Shown: positions 1 to 10,715, numbered from the stretch's first letter. The stretch: DNA of 64,000 nucleotides from Croceicoccus sp. Ery15 (GCF_020985305.1 NZ_CP087588.1:3533501-3597500); one strand, 5' to 3'. Notes: generated from the sequence alone by a model not told the origin. Made by a program: numbers and translations.

Positions 1-735
<735 letters not shown>

Positions 736-768
736 CTAAGGACCCCCAGTTCAAGCGAACAGGTCAGG

Positions 769-1323
769 TCAGCCCTTCATGGCCTGGGCGAGAGAGTTGA
801 GACGGGTGCGGATCGAGCTGTCGATCTGGCGGCTGCCGATCTTTACGATCAGCCCGCCAAGGATCGAAGGATCGACCTCGGTACGAACTTTGACGTCGCG
901 GCCTTCGCGCGCGGTCAGCTTTTGGGTCAGCGCCATCACCTGCGAATCGTCCAGCGGGTGGGCGCTGGTGACGTCGGCGGTCACTTCGCCGCGCTGGGCG
1001 GCGGCGATGGTGGCGAATGCGCGGATCATGTCCGGCAGGCTCGACAGGCGGCGGTTCTTGGCCAGCACGCCCAGGAAATTCTTGGTCAGCGGGGCAAGAT
1101 GCAGGTGATCGGCCACGCCCGCAACGGCGGCGCCAGCCTGCTTGCGGCTGATTTCCGGGTCCTTCAGCAAGGCAGCAAGATCGGTCGATTCGGCAATCGC
1201 CGAACGCAACGTCTCAAGGTCGCCCTCGACCGCGGTAACCTGGTTCTCGTCCACTGCCAGTTCGAACAGTGCCGAGGCGTAGCGCCCCGCAAGACTGGCC
1301 GTGATGCCGCCCGTATTCTCCAC
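769..1323 (-). CDS. atpH: F1Fo ATP synthase subunit delta
   Basis: Peripheral stator subunit joining F1 to the b subunits. The 184-residue product has the usual family length and the N-terminal signature [12 protein letters not shown], a helical N domain, and the C-terminal [12 protein letters not shown] segment ([15 protein letters not shown]) followed by SIRTRLNSL typical of OSCP/delta. It is the first gene of the operon here; about 240 bp upstream (1324-1560) carries no convincing gene and presumably holds the promoter. Start at 1323 is the first Met of the conserved region. Confidence 0.97.
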   Translation of the reverse strand: MENTGGITASLAGRYASALFELAVDENQVTAVEGDLETLRSAIAESTDLAALLKDPEISRKQAGAAVAGVADHLHLAPLTKNFLGVLAKNRRLSSLPDMIRAFATIAAAQRGEVTADVTSAHPLDDSQVMALTQKLTAREGRDVKVRTEVDPSILGGLIVKIGSRQIDSSIRTRLNSLAQAMKG

Positions 1324-1560
1324 GCTTGTCCTGTCCTCAATGCATGCCGTGAAACGGCCCTACCCCCGAACGCCTTGGCCATGCCCCCGCGCCGTCACGA
1401 ATGATGTGTAGCGCAAATGCACGGCACGCTGGATGCGTCCGTTACGGCGGCGCGCCTAGCAATGAAACCGCGATATGACAACCGGCGCGCGGCGTGTTTT
1501 GGGGCGTAACCATACCAATTGGCGACGGCAAAGCCCCAACGCGCGTGGAAACGGCGCGTT

Positions 1561-3258
1561 TCAGCCGTTTTCGTCGCCCCCTGGAATTTCCGCCTTCGCG
1601 GATTCATCCTTCGCAGGAGCGATTTCGCCCGGTTCGCAGCGATAGACCAGCCGTTCGTTGGGTGTATCGGGCAGCAATTGGCGAATCGCTTGTTGCTGGT
1701 CACCCAGATCGCGTGCGGCATCGGGGCCTGCCCCGCAGGCCGGCGCCTGATAGGACCCGCGCGCTTCCCGCGCCGCGCCCATGGTATTGAGGTCGAGGAA
1801 ATAGCGGTCGGTGCGCAGGCTGCGCGTTGCCGGATCATAGCGTGACACCGAAACCGTCTGTTCGCTGTCGGGCACCATGATTCGCGTCCAGCCATCGGAC
1901 GAGATGCCATATTGCGTGCGCCCGTTGACGCAGCCTTCCGCGTCCCATTGCAGTTCGACATCATTGCTGTTCGACACGGTGACGCGGCTGCGGTCGGGCA
2001 GGAACCGGCAGATGAAACGGCCCTTGTCCATGCTGGCCGACGGGGTTTGCGTCTTGGCGGGGGCCGTCAGAATGGCGCGCTGCGCCTCGTCTCCGCGTTC
2101 GATCACGTCGCTGACCGACGGGCGCGCGATCCATGCGGCCAGCGCGGCCAGCAGGGAGAACACGGTGAAAGCACCGGCGGCCATCGCCTGTTCGCGGCGC
2201 TGGTTGTCGAGCAGATAGACGCCGCCAAGCCCGCCCATCATCGCGAACACCACCATCAGCCCGGCAAGGCCCATCAGCGTATCGCGCTCGTCAATGGCGT
2301 CCAGCTCGGCGCGGCGGGCGGATTTTTCGGCGGCCAGATTGCGTTCGGCAGAGGCGGCGGCAAGGCGGGCGCGCTGTTCGGCCTCTTCGCGCAGGGACCG
2401 CGCCGTTTCCTCGGCATCCAGATCGGCGAGCGATCGGCATTCGCTGGCGCTGGTGCGCGCGGTAACGCCCGCCGCGCGCAGGAACGGGGCCAGTTCGCGC
2501 ATCGACACCGCGAAATAGAATTCCGAATCGCTGCCATTGTCGCTGATCGTGCCGAACGCGTTGACGCCGACCACGCGGCCGCAGGGATCGAGCAGCGGCC
2601 CGCCCGAATTGCCGACGCCGATCGCGGCCGTGTGCAGGATCGTATCGTAATCGGCCGACGAACGCCCCGCCGAAACCTGCCCGCGCGTCTTCACCGGCGG
2701 CTGCGGAGAGACAAGCCCGTTCAGGCCAAGACCCAGCGCCTGGTCGACATTGGCGGGATAGCCCACGGCATAGACGTCCTGCCCGTCCTCCACCCGACCC
2801 GAATAGAGCGTCGATACGGGAAGCGAGGCATCCTCGGTCAGTTCGACCAGCGCCAGATCGACATCGCCCGCCACGCGCACGATCCGCGCGAAATAGCCGG
2901 TGCGCCCCTGCGCGGGCACGATGCCGAGACGCAGCCGGTCATCCTCCAGCAAAGGGGCCAGCACATGCGCATTGGTGACGATCAGCTTGGGCGTGACGGC
3001 AAAGCCGGTGCCATGGCCGATGACGTCATAGCCCGACGAATCGCGCATCACAATCACCACGCGCACGACCGAGCGGGCGGCGGCATTGATGTCGGCGGTA
3101 TCGGCGCGCGCGCTTTGCACGCCGCCCGGCAGCACCGTGCCCGCCAGCGCCAGCATCAGCGCAAGCGCCGTCACGCGCATGGCTGCGACCAGCCGCGCCG
3201 GTGCAGATAGCCCGCCCTGCGCGGTTCGATAGTGTTTCAGCATTCCGCCAACGTCCAT
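1561..3258 (-). CDS. Trypsin-like (S1C) serine protease with internal membrane segments
   Basis: Secreted or membrane-anchored serine protease. Starting at 3258 the product is 565 residues; a start at 3180 would begin directly with the signal-like segment MRVTALALMLALAGTVLPGG. The protease domain follows with a complete triad: His98 in TNAHVL, Asp134 in VDLALVEL and Ser218 in GVGNSGGP. After it comes an Arg/Glu/Ala-rich likely coiled coil (about 275-330), then two hydrophobic segments (LMGLAGLMVVFAMMGGLGG and AMAAGAFTVFSLLAALAAWI), then a C-terminal domain of unknown role. Unlike DegP/HtrA I see no PDZ domain. The substrate is unknown. It is divergent from ada with about 140 bp between starts. 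Confidence 0.85.
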   Translation of the reverse strand: MDVGGMLKHYRTAQGGLSAPARLVAAMRVTALALMLALAGTVLPGGVQSARADTADINAAARSVVRVVIVMRDSSGYDVIGHGTGFAVTPKLIVTNAHVLAPLLEDDRLRLGIVPAQGRTGYFARIVRVAGDVDLALVELTEDASLPVSTLYSGRVEDGQDVYAVGYPANVDQALGLGLNGLVSPQPPVKTRGQVSAGRSSADYDTILHTAAIGVGNSGGPLLDPCGRVVGVNAFGTISDNGSDSEFYFAVSMRELAPFLRAAGVTARTSASECRSLADLDAEETARSLREEAEQRARLAAASAERNLAAEKSARRAELDAIDERDTLMGLAGLMVVFAMMGGLGGVYLLDNQRREQAMAAGAFTVFSLLAALAAWIARPSVSDVIERGDEAQRAILTAPAKTQTPSASMDKGRFICRFLPDRSRVTVSNSNDVELQWDAEGCVNGRTQYGISSDGWTRIMVPDSEQTVSVSRYDPATRSLRTDRYFLDLNTMGAAREARGSYQAPACGAGPDAARDLGDQQQAIRQLLPDTPNERLVYRCEPGEIAPAKDESAKAEIPGGDENG

Positions 3259-3397
3259 GGCTGCGGGCCTTAGCGGGTTTCGACGGGGCATGGCAGGGGT
3301 TTTCGCCGTGATCCCACAGGGATTCTGGTCAAATCATTCCGGTTTGAAATCGGCTTTCGGGATGCGTCGCGCGGCGCAAGGGGGTAGAACCGCCGTC

Positions 3398-4468
3398 ATG
3401 ACCGATACAAGCCCCCTTTCTGTGCCCAAGGCCGAAGCGCTGGCCGCCTTTGCGCGGCGCGACAAGGATTATGACGGGCGCTTTGTCGTGGGGGTGCGCA
3501 CGACCGGCATCTATTGCCGCCCCAGTTGCCCCGCGCGGCGGCCAAAGCCGGAAAACATGGCGCTCTATCCCGATATACCGGCGGCAAAGGCCGCAGGATT
3601 GCGCGCGTGCAAACGCTGCCTGCCCGACGATGCGATGGAGGATAAGGACGCGGTGCATGCCGCGCTGGCGGCGATCCGCGCACAGGGCGGGCCGGTGGCG
3701 ATGGCTGTGCTGGCAGGGCGGACAGGCTATTCCCCCGATCATCTGCAGCGCATCTTCCGCCGCGCGACCGGCATCAGCCCTGCCGCCTATGGCCGCGCCC
3801 TGCGGCTGGAACGCGCGCGCGACGCGCTGGGAAAGGAAGCGAATGTGACCGATGCGATCCTTGGCGCGGGCTATGAAGCCCCCTCGCGCTTTTACGAAGA
3901 CGCAAAAGGAAAGCTGGGCATGAGCCCGTCGGCATGGCAGCGCGGGGGAGAGGGCGTGACGATCCGCTGGGCGGTGGTGCCGACCGGCCTTGGCGACATG
4001 CTGGTCGCCGCGACCGACAAGGGCGTCTGCCGACTGTCTTTCAACGAAACTGCCGATGCGCTGGCCGAACGTTTCCCCAGGGCGCAACTGGCGCAGGGCG
4101 ATGCCGCATTCGCCGCGCTGCTGGCGCGGGTGACGGCAGAGGTCGAGGCGCCGGGCAGCGATCCCGATATCCCGCTGGATGTGAAGGGCACTGCCTTTCA
4201 GGAACGCATCTGGGCCGAATTGCGCCGCATTCCCGCAGGCGAAACGCGCAGCTATGCCGAGCTTGCGGCGGCAGCCGGTCATCCAAGGGCCGTGCGCGCG
4301 GCAGGCAGTGCCAACGGGGCGAACAATGTGGCGGTTCTGATCCCCTGCCACCGCGTGGTACGCGCCGACGGCAGCGTGGGCGGCTATGCCTATGGACCCG
4401 AAATCAAAAGCGAATTGCTGAAGCGCGAAGGCGCGCGCCCCGCCAATGGGAGCGCGCGCAAAGGCTGA
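3398..4468 (+). CDS. ada: Bifunctional Ada: methylphosphotriester/O6-methylguanine-DNA methyltransferase and regulator
   Basis: Repairs alkylated DNA by irreversible methyl transfer and activates the adaptive response. The 356-residue protein (start at the Met beginning MTDTSPLSVP, preceded by an AAGGGGG stretch) has the Ada zinc domain with Cys40, Cys44, Cys71 and Cys74, an AraC-type helix-turn-helix around 80-180, and the MGMT domain ending in the active-site motif IPCHRVV with Cys317. All catalytic cysteines are present. An upstream in-frame Met at 3257 is possible but lies under the divergent protease start. Its stop directly abuts the stop of the convergent metallopeptidase gene. Confidence 0.95.
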   Translation: MTDTSPLSVPKAEALAAFARRDKDYDGRFVVGVRTTGIYCRPSCPARRPKPENMALYPDIPAAKAAGLRACKRCLPDDAMEDKDAVHAALAAIRAQGGPVAMAVLAGRTGYSPDHLQRIFRRATGISPAAYGRALRLERARDALGKEANVTDAILGAGYEAPSRFYEDAKGKLGMSPSAWQRGGEGVTIRWAVVPTGLGDMLVAATDKGVCRLSFNETADALAERFPRAQLAQGDAAFAALLARVTAEVEAPGSDPDIPLDVKGTAFQERIWAELRRIPAGETRSYAELAAAAGHPRAVRAAGSANGANNVAVLIPCHRVVRADGSVGGYAYGPEIKSELLKREGARPANGSARKG

Positions 4469-6013
4469 TCAATCCTCGTCCTCTTCGGGATCTTCCCAAC
4501 CCGGATGAAGCTCTTCCAAAGCCTTGGTCTTGTTGCCCGCCTCGATCTCCTCGACGCGTTCGGACAGACGTTCGACCGTGTCGCCGCCATGCGGGTTATA
4601 GACAATGGGACCCAGCACGGCGATCGCTTCCTTGTCACGGTTCTCGGTCAGCAATTGCCATGCCAGCGACTGGCGGATGCGGTCGTCGAACTTGGCCAGC
4701 GAATAGGCCCGCTCCAGCGCGATGATCGCGTCTTCGGGCGGGGTTTCGCCTGCCAGCACAAAGGAATGATAATATCCCGACAAGGCACGCGGATCGTTGG
4801 GATTGATCCGGTTTGCCGCGATATATTCGCTGCGCATCGTGGCATATTGCGCCGGATCGTCCTCTGCCCGTTCCTCGGCCACGCGGGCCAGATAGATATG
4901 GGCATCGACCGAATCGGCATCGATGGTCAGCATCCGGCGGGCCAGACCCGTCGCCTCGTCATAGTTCTCCGCGTCGAATTCGGCTTCCATCGCCATGCGA
5001 AGAACCGCCATGTTCTGCGGATAGCTTGCGATTAGCGTCCGCGCCTTGGGTACCAGAGACGCGGCCTCGTCCTCGTCCACTCCCACGCTCGACAGCATGT
5101 GAATATCCATCGCGGCGGCGGCGCCTGCGTCAAGCTGGCGGACCGAGGCGTCGGGCATTTCGAAATTGGCCAGCTTCACCTCGGTAATGCGGGCGCGGCC
5201 ACGGCGATAGGAATCGAGTTCCTTTTCCAGCTTGTCGAGATCGCCGAACGCAGCCTTTGCCGCCTCGATCGGTTCCTCGCCGCGGTTCATCGCGGTCAGA
5301 TATTGGGCCAGCTGGCCCGCGCGCGACGGTTCGATCGACAGATAGCTCGTCAGCAGCCAGCCATAGGAATAATCCTGATAGGCATCGAGGCCGGTCATAT
5401 CCTCGTAATCGATGGGATCGAGCATTTTTTCGATCGGCTGGCTGTACCAGTACAGCATGGACGAGCGCGATTCGGGCGCGCGGCCGATGCGGAAACCGTC
5501 GTCGATCAGATCGACCGTGCCGAACAATTCGGCAAAGCCCTCGCTATACCAGCGCGGATAGGCGGCGGGGCTGTGCTGATACATGAAATAATGGGTGTAT
5601 TCGTGGAACAGCACTTCGTTCGGCGGAATGCTTTCGCCGCCCTTGCGCGCGCCATAGGAGCCGCGCCGGCGCGGTTCGCGCAGCGGTACAAAGGCGACCG
5701 ATCCGCCCGCACGGCTGATGAAAAAGCCCGCAACGCTGGTCGAATCGACCAGCCGCCCGATGTCGCGCGTGTCGCCGAACTGGAACACGCTCAATTTCTG
5801 GGCGTCGGTCATCGGCGCATTGTCCATCGCCACTCCGCGCATAAAGCGCAGGGCCGCGTCCAGACGTTCCATGTCGATGGCCAGTTGCTTGGCCGAATCC
5901 TCGCCGCCGGTGGAATAGATGTTGAAATGATCGGTGCTTGCGACCCACCAATCCTCTGCCTGCGCCGGAACGGCGGCCAGCATGGCCGCCGCGGCGATCA
6001 GTGTCCTTAGCAT
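4469..6013 (-). CDS. Secreted HExxH metallopeptidase-like protein with TPR-type C-terminal half (DUF1570-like)
   Basis: Predicted periplasmic or exported protein of 514 residues. It opens with a clean signal peptide ending at AVPAQA. The zinc-binding motif HEYTH (His137, Glu138, His141) is followed by WYSEGFAELFG, where a glutamate 17-21 residues downstream can act as third ligand, the arrangement of gluzincin/peptidase-MA-like proteins. The second half (about 300-490) is alpha-helical and looks like tetratricopeptide repeats, and the end is acidic. Substrate unknown. IS1380 copy 1 lies only 79 bp upstream of its start and probably separates it from its original upstream region. Confidence 0.75.
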   Translation of the reverse strand: MLRTLIAAAAMLAAVPAQAEDWWVASTDHFNIYSTGGEDSAKQLAIDMERLDAALRFMRGVAMDNAPMTDAQKLSVFQFGDTRDIGRLVDSTSVAGFFISRAGGSVAFVPLREPRRRGSYGARKGGESIPPNEVLFHEYTHYFMYQHSPAAYPRWYSEGFAELFGTVDLIDDGFRIGRAPESRSSMLYWYSQPIEKMLDPIDYEDMTGLDAYQDYSYGWLLTSYLSIEPSRAGQLAQYLTAMNRGEEPIEAAKAAFGDLDKLEKELDSYRRGRARITEVKLANFEMPDASVRQLDAGAAAAMDIHMLSSVGVDEDEAASLVPKARTLIASYPQNMAVLRMAMEAEFDAENYDEATGLARRMLTIDADSVDAHIYLARVAEERAEDDPAQYATMRSEYIAANRINPNDPRALSGYYHSFVLAGETPPEDAIIALERAYSLAKFDDRIRQSLAWQLLTENRDKEAIAVLGPIVYNPHGGDTVERLSERVEEIEAGNKTKALEELHPGWEDPEEDED

Positions 6014-6092
6014 GTACAGTCCCTTTGGTTACTTCAGCCCCTTGATTAGAAAGGCACTGTGCACAGTCCGACAGGGGATTTGAAGCCTTTAA

Positions 6093-7738
6093 CCCGTCTT
6101 ATTCACGGGGTTGGCTACGAAGGGTTGGCGGGAGTGGCATAAGCCTCTGATCTGAATTAGGAACTGGGTGTCTACACCGGCCCTGCTGCAGGGCAGAAAA
6201 TGCCACAGGCCACACCCGCCATGAACGACGATATCGCAAGCCCCTTCCGATTCCCAGCGGTCGACCGCAAGAAAGTCACAGCCGCGTTCGACGGTGGTCG
6301 GCTCACTTCGGACGGCGGCGTTCTGTTGCTGTCGCAGGCCGAGCGCGCGATGGGTATCTGCCAGCGGCTTGCGACTTGCATTGCCGATCCGCGCGATCCT
6401 GCGCGGGTGATCCATCGCCTCGACGACATCCTGCGTGCCCGCGTGTTCGCGATCGCCTGCGGCTATGAGGATGCCGACGATCTCGATGCCCTGCGCGACG
6501 ATCCGGGCTTCCGCCTGGCCCTGGGCAAGCTGCCGGGATCGGGCGCGGGGCTGGCCAGCCAACCGACGATGAGCCGGTGGGAGAATGCACCGATCACGCG
6601 CGAGTTGGCGAAGATGCTGGCCGCGATGATCGACATCTACTGCGCCAGCTATCCGGCCCCGCCGGCGGCGGTGACGCTGGATATCGATGATACCTGCGAT
6701 GTCGTCCATGGCTATCAGCAGTTGTCGTTCTGGAATGGTCATCATGGCGAGCGTTGCTTCCTGCCGATCCATGTCTACGACACCGCCACTGGCCGGCCGG
6801 TGGCGATGCTGCTGCGCACCGGCAAGACACCGTCTGGTGTTGAAGCTGCCGGTCACATCCGGCGCCTCGTGCGCCACATCCGCCGGCAATGGCCCGAAAC
6901 GCACATCACCATCCGCGGCGACGGGCACTATGGGCGGCCCGAGGTCATGGCCGTCTGCGAGGGTTGCGGCGTCGACTACGTGTTCGGCCTGCCGACCAAC
7001 GCCGTGCTACGCGCCGATCCCGAAATCGTCGTTGCCGCCGATGCCTGTGCGGTCAAACGCGCTCAGCGCCAGTACCCGGTCCTGCGCACCTATGCCGAGA
7101 CCCGCTACGGGGCCAAAAGCTGGAAGTGCCAGCGCCGCGTCGTCGCCCGGATCGAGGCCAGTACGATGGGCATGGACATCCGCTATGTCGTCACTTCGCT
7201 GACCGAAGGCTCGGCCGAGCACATCTATGATACGCTCTACTGCGCGCGCGGTCAGGCCGAAAACCTGATCAAGCTGCACAAGACCCAGCTGGCCAGCGAT
7301 CGCACCTCGTGCCGCTCTCCCAACGCCAATCAGATGCGCCTCATCCTGCACACCGCCGCATACTGGCTCCTGTGGCGCATTCAGCAGGAAATCCCCAAGG
7401 CAGCCTCGCTCGCGACCGCCGAGTTCGCAACGTTGCGCCTCAGGCTGCTCAAGGTCGCTGCCCGCGTCATTGAGAGCGCCACTCGCATCCGTGTCGCCTT
7501 CGCGTCAGCCTGTCCCGATGCCTCCGTTTTGAAAGCCATCGCCACCAATCTCAGGCCTGCACCTACTTAGGCGGTGCGGCTGTGCCGCCGAACTCCGAGC
7601 TCCATTCCATCAACCTCGAAAAGCCCATTGATCCTGACGCGGTGAAAAATGCCGTCGAAGACGCTCGCCCGGACTACGCCGCCAACGTCAGATCAAGGCC
7701 CATCCACTTCGCTGCTGCGGCCTCATGAATAAACCGGG
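6093..7738 (+). mobile_element. IS1380-family insertion sequence, copy 1 (1,646 bp, intact)
   Basis: The boundaries were set by comparing the three copies in this window. Ends are imperfect inverted repeats starting CCCGTCTTATTCACGGGG on the left and, read inward, CCCGGTTTATTCATGAGG on the right. The element is flanked by a direct duplication TTAA (6089-6092 and 7739-7742). It contains one transposase gene and about 170 bp of non-coding right end. It sits between the 3' end of priA and the start of the metallopeptidase gene. Its sequence is nearly identical to copy 2, so one of them moved recently. Confidence 0.95.
6221..7570 (+). CDS. IS1380 family transposase (copy 1)
   Basis: DDE transposase of 449 residues. 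Acidic catalytic positions are visible in LDIDDTCDVVHG and ITIRGDGHYGRPE, and the family's C-terminal signature YCARGQAENLIK supplies the glutamate. I start it at the Met of MNDDIAS rather than the upstream Met at 6200. In copy 3 the equivalent upstream ATG is out of frame, while MNNDIAS is conserved. No internal stop or frameshift, so it is probably active. It differs from the copy 2 protein at a single residue (Gly versus Arg in EASTMGMDI/EASTMRMDI). Confidence 0.96.
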   Translation: MNDDIASPFRFPAVDRKKVTAAFDGGRLTSDGGVLLLSQAERAMGICQRLATCIADPRDPARVIHRLDDILRARVFAIACGYEDADDLDALRDDPGFRLALGKLPGSGAGLASQPTMSRWENAPITRELAKMLAAMIDIYCASYPAPPAAVTLDIDDTCDVVHGYQQLSFWNGHHGERCFLPIHVYDTATGRPVAMLLRTGKTPSGVEAAGHIRRLVRHIRRQWPETHITIRGDGHYGRPEVMAVCEGCGVDYVFGLPTNAVLRADPEIVVAADACAVKRAQRQYPVLRTYAETRYGAKSWKCQRRVVARIEASTMGMDIRYVVTSLTEGSAEHIYDTLYCARGQAENLIKLHKTQLASDRTSCRSPNANQMRLILHTAAYWLLWRIQQEIPKAASLATAEFATLRLRLLKVAARVIESATRIRVAFASACPDASVLKAIATNLRPAPT

Positions 7739-7791
7739 TTAAGTTACCTCTGAAACGAGATTTCGCGCCATTTTCGCACGATTTCAGCTGT

Positions 7792-9957
7792 TCAGACGAA
7801 ACTATAGGGGTCGATATCGACGCCGACGCGCACGCCTTGCGGGTGATCGATCGGGCCGAGCCATTCGCGGATCGTCTGCTGCAGCGCGGCGCTGCGGCGG
7901 GCATTGACCAGCAGGCGATAGCGATAGCGGCCGCGCAGCATCGACAGCGGCGCGGGGGCGGGGCCGAATACGGCGATATCGTCCAGCCGCGGCGCGCTGC
8001 CGCCGATCTTTCGGGCGGCTTCGGCGGCCTCGGCCTCGTCCTCGCTCGACACGATGATGGCGGCCCAGCGGCCGAATGGCGGCGCGCCCGCATGGCGGCG
8101 GGCATCGCTCTCGGCCTCGTAAAACGCATCGCGGTCATAGGCGGCGAGCGCGGCGATGACGGGCGCATCGGGATGGCGCGTCTGGATCAGCACTTCACCC
8201 GGCTTGGCGGCGCGGCCCGCGCGGCCCGCGACCTGCGCGATCTGCTGATAGCTGCGTTCGGCGGCGCGCAGATCGCCCCCTTCAAGGCCCAGATCGGCAT
8301 CGATCACGCCCACAAGGGTCAGTTCGGGGAAGTGATAGCCCTTGGTCACCAGCTGCGTGCCGACGATCACGTCGATTTCGCCCGCTTGCGCCGCATCGAC
8401 GAATTCCCCGATCTTGTCCGGGCTGGAAAGCGTGTCCGACGTGACGACGGCGGTGCGGGCGTCGGGGAATATCTCGGCCACCTCGTCCGCGATGCGTTCG
8501 ACGCCGGGTCCGCAGGCGGCAAGGCAATCGCTCTCACCGCATTCGGGGCAGGCTTCGGGGCTTTTCACCTGATGCCCGCAATGGTGGCAGGCAAGGCGGC
8601 GGGTCAGGCGATGTTCGACCAGCCATGCCGAGCAATTGGGGCATTGGAAGCGATAGCCACACTGGCGGCACAAGGTCAGCGGCGCATAGCCCCGCCGGTT
8701 GAGGAACAGCAGCGCCTGTTCGCTGCGCTTCAGCCGCTCCTCGATGGCCGTCACCAGCGAGGGCGCGATCCAGCGGCCGCGCGGGGGGCTTTCCTCGCGC
8801 AGGTCGACGATGCGGATATCGGGCAGTACCGCGCCGCCGAAACGGGCGGGCAGGTCGATTTTCTCATACACCCCCGCCTCGGCCATTTGCAGGCTTTCCA
8901 ATGCGGGCGTCGCGCTGGCGAGAATGGCGGGAATATTTTCGAACCGCGCGCGCATCACGGCCACATCGCGCGCATTATAACGCACGCCATCGTCCTGCTT
9001 GAAGCTGATCTCGTGCGCTTCGTCGACGACGATCAGGCCAAGGTCGGCAAACGGCAGGAACAGCGCCGACCGCGCGCCGACCACCACGCTGGCGCCGCCT
9101 TCGGACACTTGCCGCCATGCGCGGCGGCGGTCCGACTGTTTCTGCGCGCTGTGCCAGACGGTGGGGGCCACGCCGAAACGCGCCTCGAACCGTTTCAGGA
9201 AATTCTGCGTCAGCGCGATTTCGGGCAGCAGCACCAGCACCTGCCGTCCCAGCCGCAAGGCTTCGGCCACCCCTTCGAAATAGGTTTCGGTCTTGCCCGA
9301 TCCGGTCACCCCGTCCAGCAGCATGGGGGCGAATTTGCGGGCGCGCACCGCGTCGATGAAACGGTCGGCGGCCGCCTGTTGCCCGTCCGACAGATCGGGC
9401 GGGGCGTGATCGGGACGGGGCGCATCGAAGGGCCGGTCGATGGCGACCTCGACCGCTTCCAGACACCCGGCATTGACCAGCCCGCGCAGGACCGCTTCGG
9501 ATACGCCCGCAAGGTCCGCCAGCTCGCGGATCGTGCCTTGCTCTCCGTCCAGCGCCGACAGTGCCGCATCGCGCTGCGGGGTCATGCGCGGCGGCTCTTC
9601 GCCGGTCAGCCGGTATTCGGTGATCGTGCCGCCCCCGCGCAGCGCGGCGCTGGACGACAGTGCCATGCGCGCGACGCTGGCCATCGAGGCGCAGTAATAA
9701 TCCGCCGTCCATTCGATCAGCCGCCGCAGCGGGGCGCGCAGCGGTTCCACCGGCAATGCGCCCAGCAGCGGGCGCAGGCGCGAATCCGGAACCTCTGTCC
9801 CGGGCAGTCGTTCGCTTTCCCACACGATGCCAGTCACTTGCCGTGGCCCCAGCGGCGCGACGACCACGCTGCCGGCTTCCAGTGCCATGCCATCGGGCAC
9901 GCGGTAATCCAGCGGACCCAATGCGGCATTCATGACGAGGAGACGGACGCGGTTCAT
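7792..9957 (-). CDS. priA: Primosomal protein N', replication restart helicase
   Basis: 3'-to-5' superfamily 2 helicase that reloads the replisome at stalled forks. The 721-residue product has the N-terminal fork-binding domain (MNRVRLLVMNAALGPLDYRVP), a Walker A motif GVTGSGKT around 216-223, the DEAH box VVDEAHE, and the cysteine-rich zinc insertion (CRQCG, CPNC, CHHCG, CPEC) characteristic of PriA. Length is standard. An in-frame Met at 9969 is an alternative start. It is divergent from the DUF4197 lipoprotein gene with about 58 bp between starts. Confidence 0.96.
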   Translation of the reverse strand: MNRVRLLVMNAALGPLDYRVPDGMALEAGSVVVAPLGPRQVTGIVWESERLPGTEVPDSRLRPLLGALPVEPLRAPLRRLIEWTADYYCASMASVARMALSSSAALRGGGTITEYRLTGEEPPRMTPQRDAALSALDGEQGTIRELADLAGVSEAVLRGLVNAGCLEAVEVAIDRPFDAPRPDHAPPDLSDGQQAAADRFIDAVRARKFAPMLLDGVTGSGKTETYFEGVAEALRLGRQVLVLLPEIALTQNFLKRFEARFGVAPTVWHSAQKQSDRRRAWRQVSEGGASVVVGARSALFLPFADLGLIVVDEAHEISFKQDDGVRYNARDVAVMRARFENIPAILASATPALESLQMAEAGVYEKIDLPARFGGAVLPDIRIVDLREESPPRGRWIAPSLVTAIEERLKRSEQALLFLNRRGYAPLTLCRQCGYRFQCPNCSAWLVEHRLTRRLACHHCGHQVKSPEACPECGESDCLAACGPGVERIADEVAEIFPDARTAVVTSDTLSSPDKIGEFVDAAQAGEIDVIVGTQLVTKGYHFPELTLVGVIDADLGLEGGDLRAAERSYQQIAQVAGRAGRAAKPGEVLIQTRHPDAPVIAALAAYDRDAFYEAESDARRHAGAPPFGRWAAIIVSSEDEAEAAEAARKIGGSAPRLDDIAVFGPAPAPLSMLRGRYRYRLLVNARRSAALQQTIREWLGPIDHPQGVRVGVDIDPYSFV

Positions 9958-10015
9958 CTTGCCACCCATATGGCGGCTGCCGCGCCCCGATGACAGGGCC
10001 ATAGAGGAATTGAAT

Positions 10016-10711
10016 ATGGATAAAGCCGCCCATCCGCCTGTGAATTTCGCCCATCGCCGCCGCTTTCTGGGCCTTGCCGCCCTGGGCGCAGGGGCACTGA
10101 CGCTATCGGGCTGCGCGACCTATGGCGGGTTCAGCTATACCGAGGCGATCCGCCGCCTGCTGACCGTCGCGTCGCAGGATGCGTTCGAACAATTGCTGGC
10201 ACCCGACGGATTTTACGACACGCAGCTGGCGCGGCTGGCGGTGGACGACGCGCTGGCGGGGCGGGGCGGGGCGATCGCCTCCATCCTCGGATCGACCATC
10301 GTGCGCGAACGCATGATGCGCGAATTCAACAGCATCGCGGCCGAAGGCGCCTATCGCGCGGCGCCCGTGGTGGCCGATACGGTGCGGGTGATCGGCATCC
10401 AGAACGCCGCCGCGCTGATCGCCGGCGGGCCGACCGCCGCGACCGGATTCCTGCGCCAGAACATGGGCCAGCAACTGATCGAGGTGATGCTGCCCGAAGT
10501 GTCCGATGCGCTGCGCGTGGTGAACGATCCGGTGCTGGGCCCCGCCTTGTCGCAACTGGCGGGCGTCGATCTGTCGGGCGTGGCGGGTTCGCTGACCCGG
10601 CGGACCGAGGATGCGATCTGGACCGCCATCGGCCAGCGGGAAAGCGCCATCCGCGCCGATCCCTATGCCACCAACGATCCGTTGCTGATCGGCGCGTTCG
10701 GGATGCGGTGA
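10016..10711 (+). CDS. DUF4197 domain lipoprotein
   Basis: Exported protein of 231 residues, starting at the Met of MDKAAHPPVNF (GAGGAAT just upstream). The signal has a twin-arginine-like HRRRFLGLAAL followed by a lipobox TLSGC, so it is probably a lipoprotein. The mature part contains the helical DUF4197 pattern (LLTVASQDAFEQL near the start, DALRVVNDPVLGP in the second half). Function is not established for the family. It is convergent with the DUF2490 gene, with four bases between stops. Confidence 0.85.
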   Translation: MDKAAHPPVNFAHRRRFLGLAALGAGALTLSGCATYGGFSYTEAIRRLLTVASQDAFEQLLAPDGFYDTQLARLAVDDALAGRGGAIASILGSTIVRERMMREFNSIAAEGAYRAAPVVADTVRVIGIQNAAALIAGGPTAATGFLRQNMGQQLIEVMLPEVSDALRVVNDPVLGPALSQLAGVDLSGVAGSLTRRTEDAIWTAIGQRESAIRADPYATNDPLLIGAFGMR

Positions 10712-10715
10712 CCGG

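Noticed and set aside
7837..9993. 718-codon open frame antisense to priA
   Set aside because: It is a GC-bias shadow. The priA reading contains all helicase motifs, while this frame has no recognisable domain or ribosome site.
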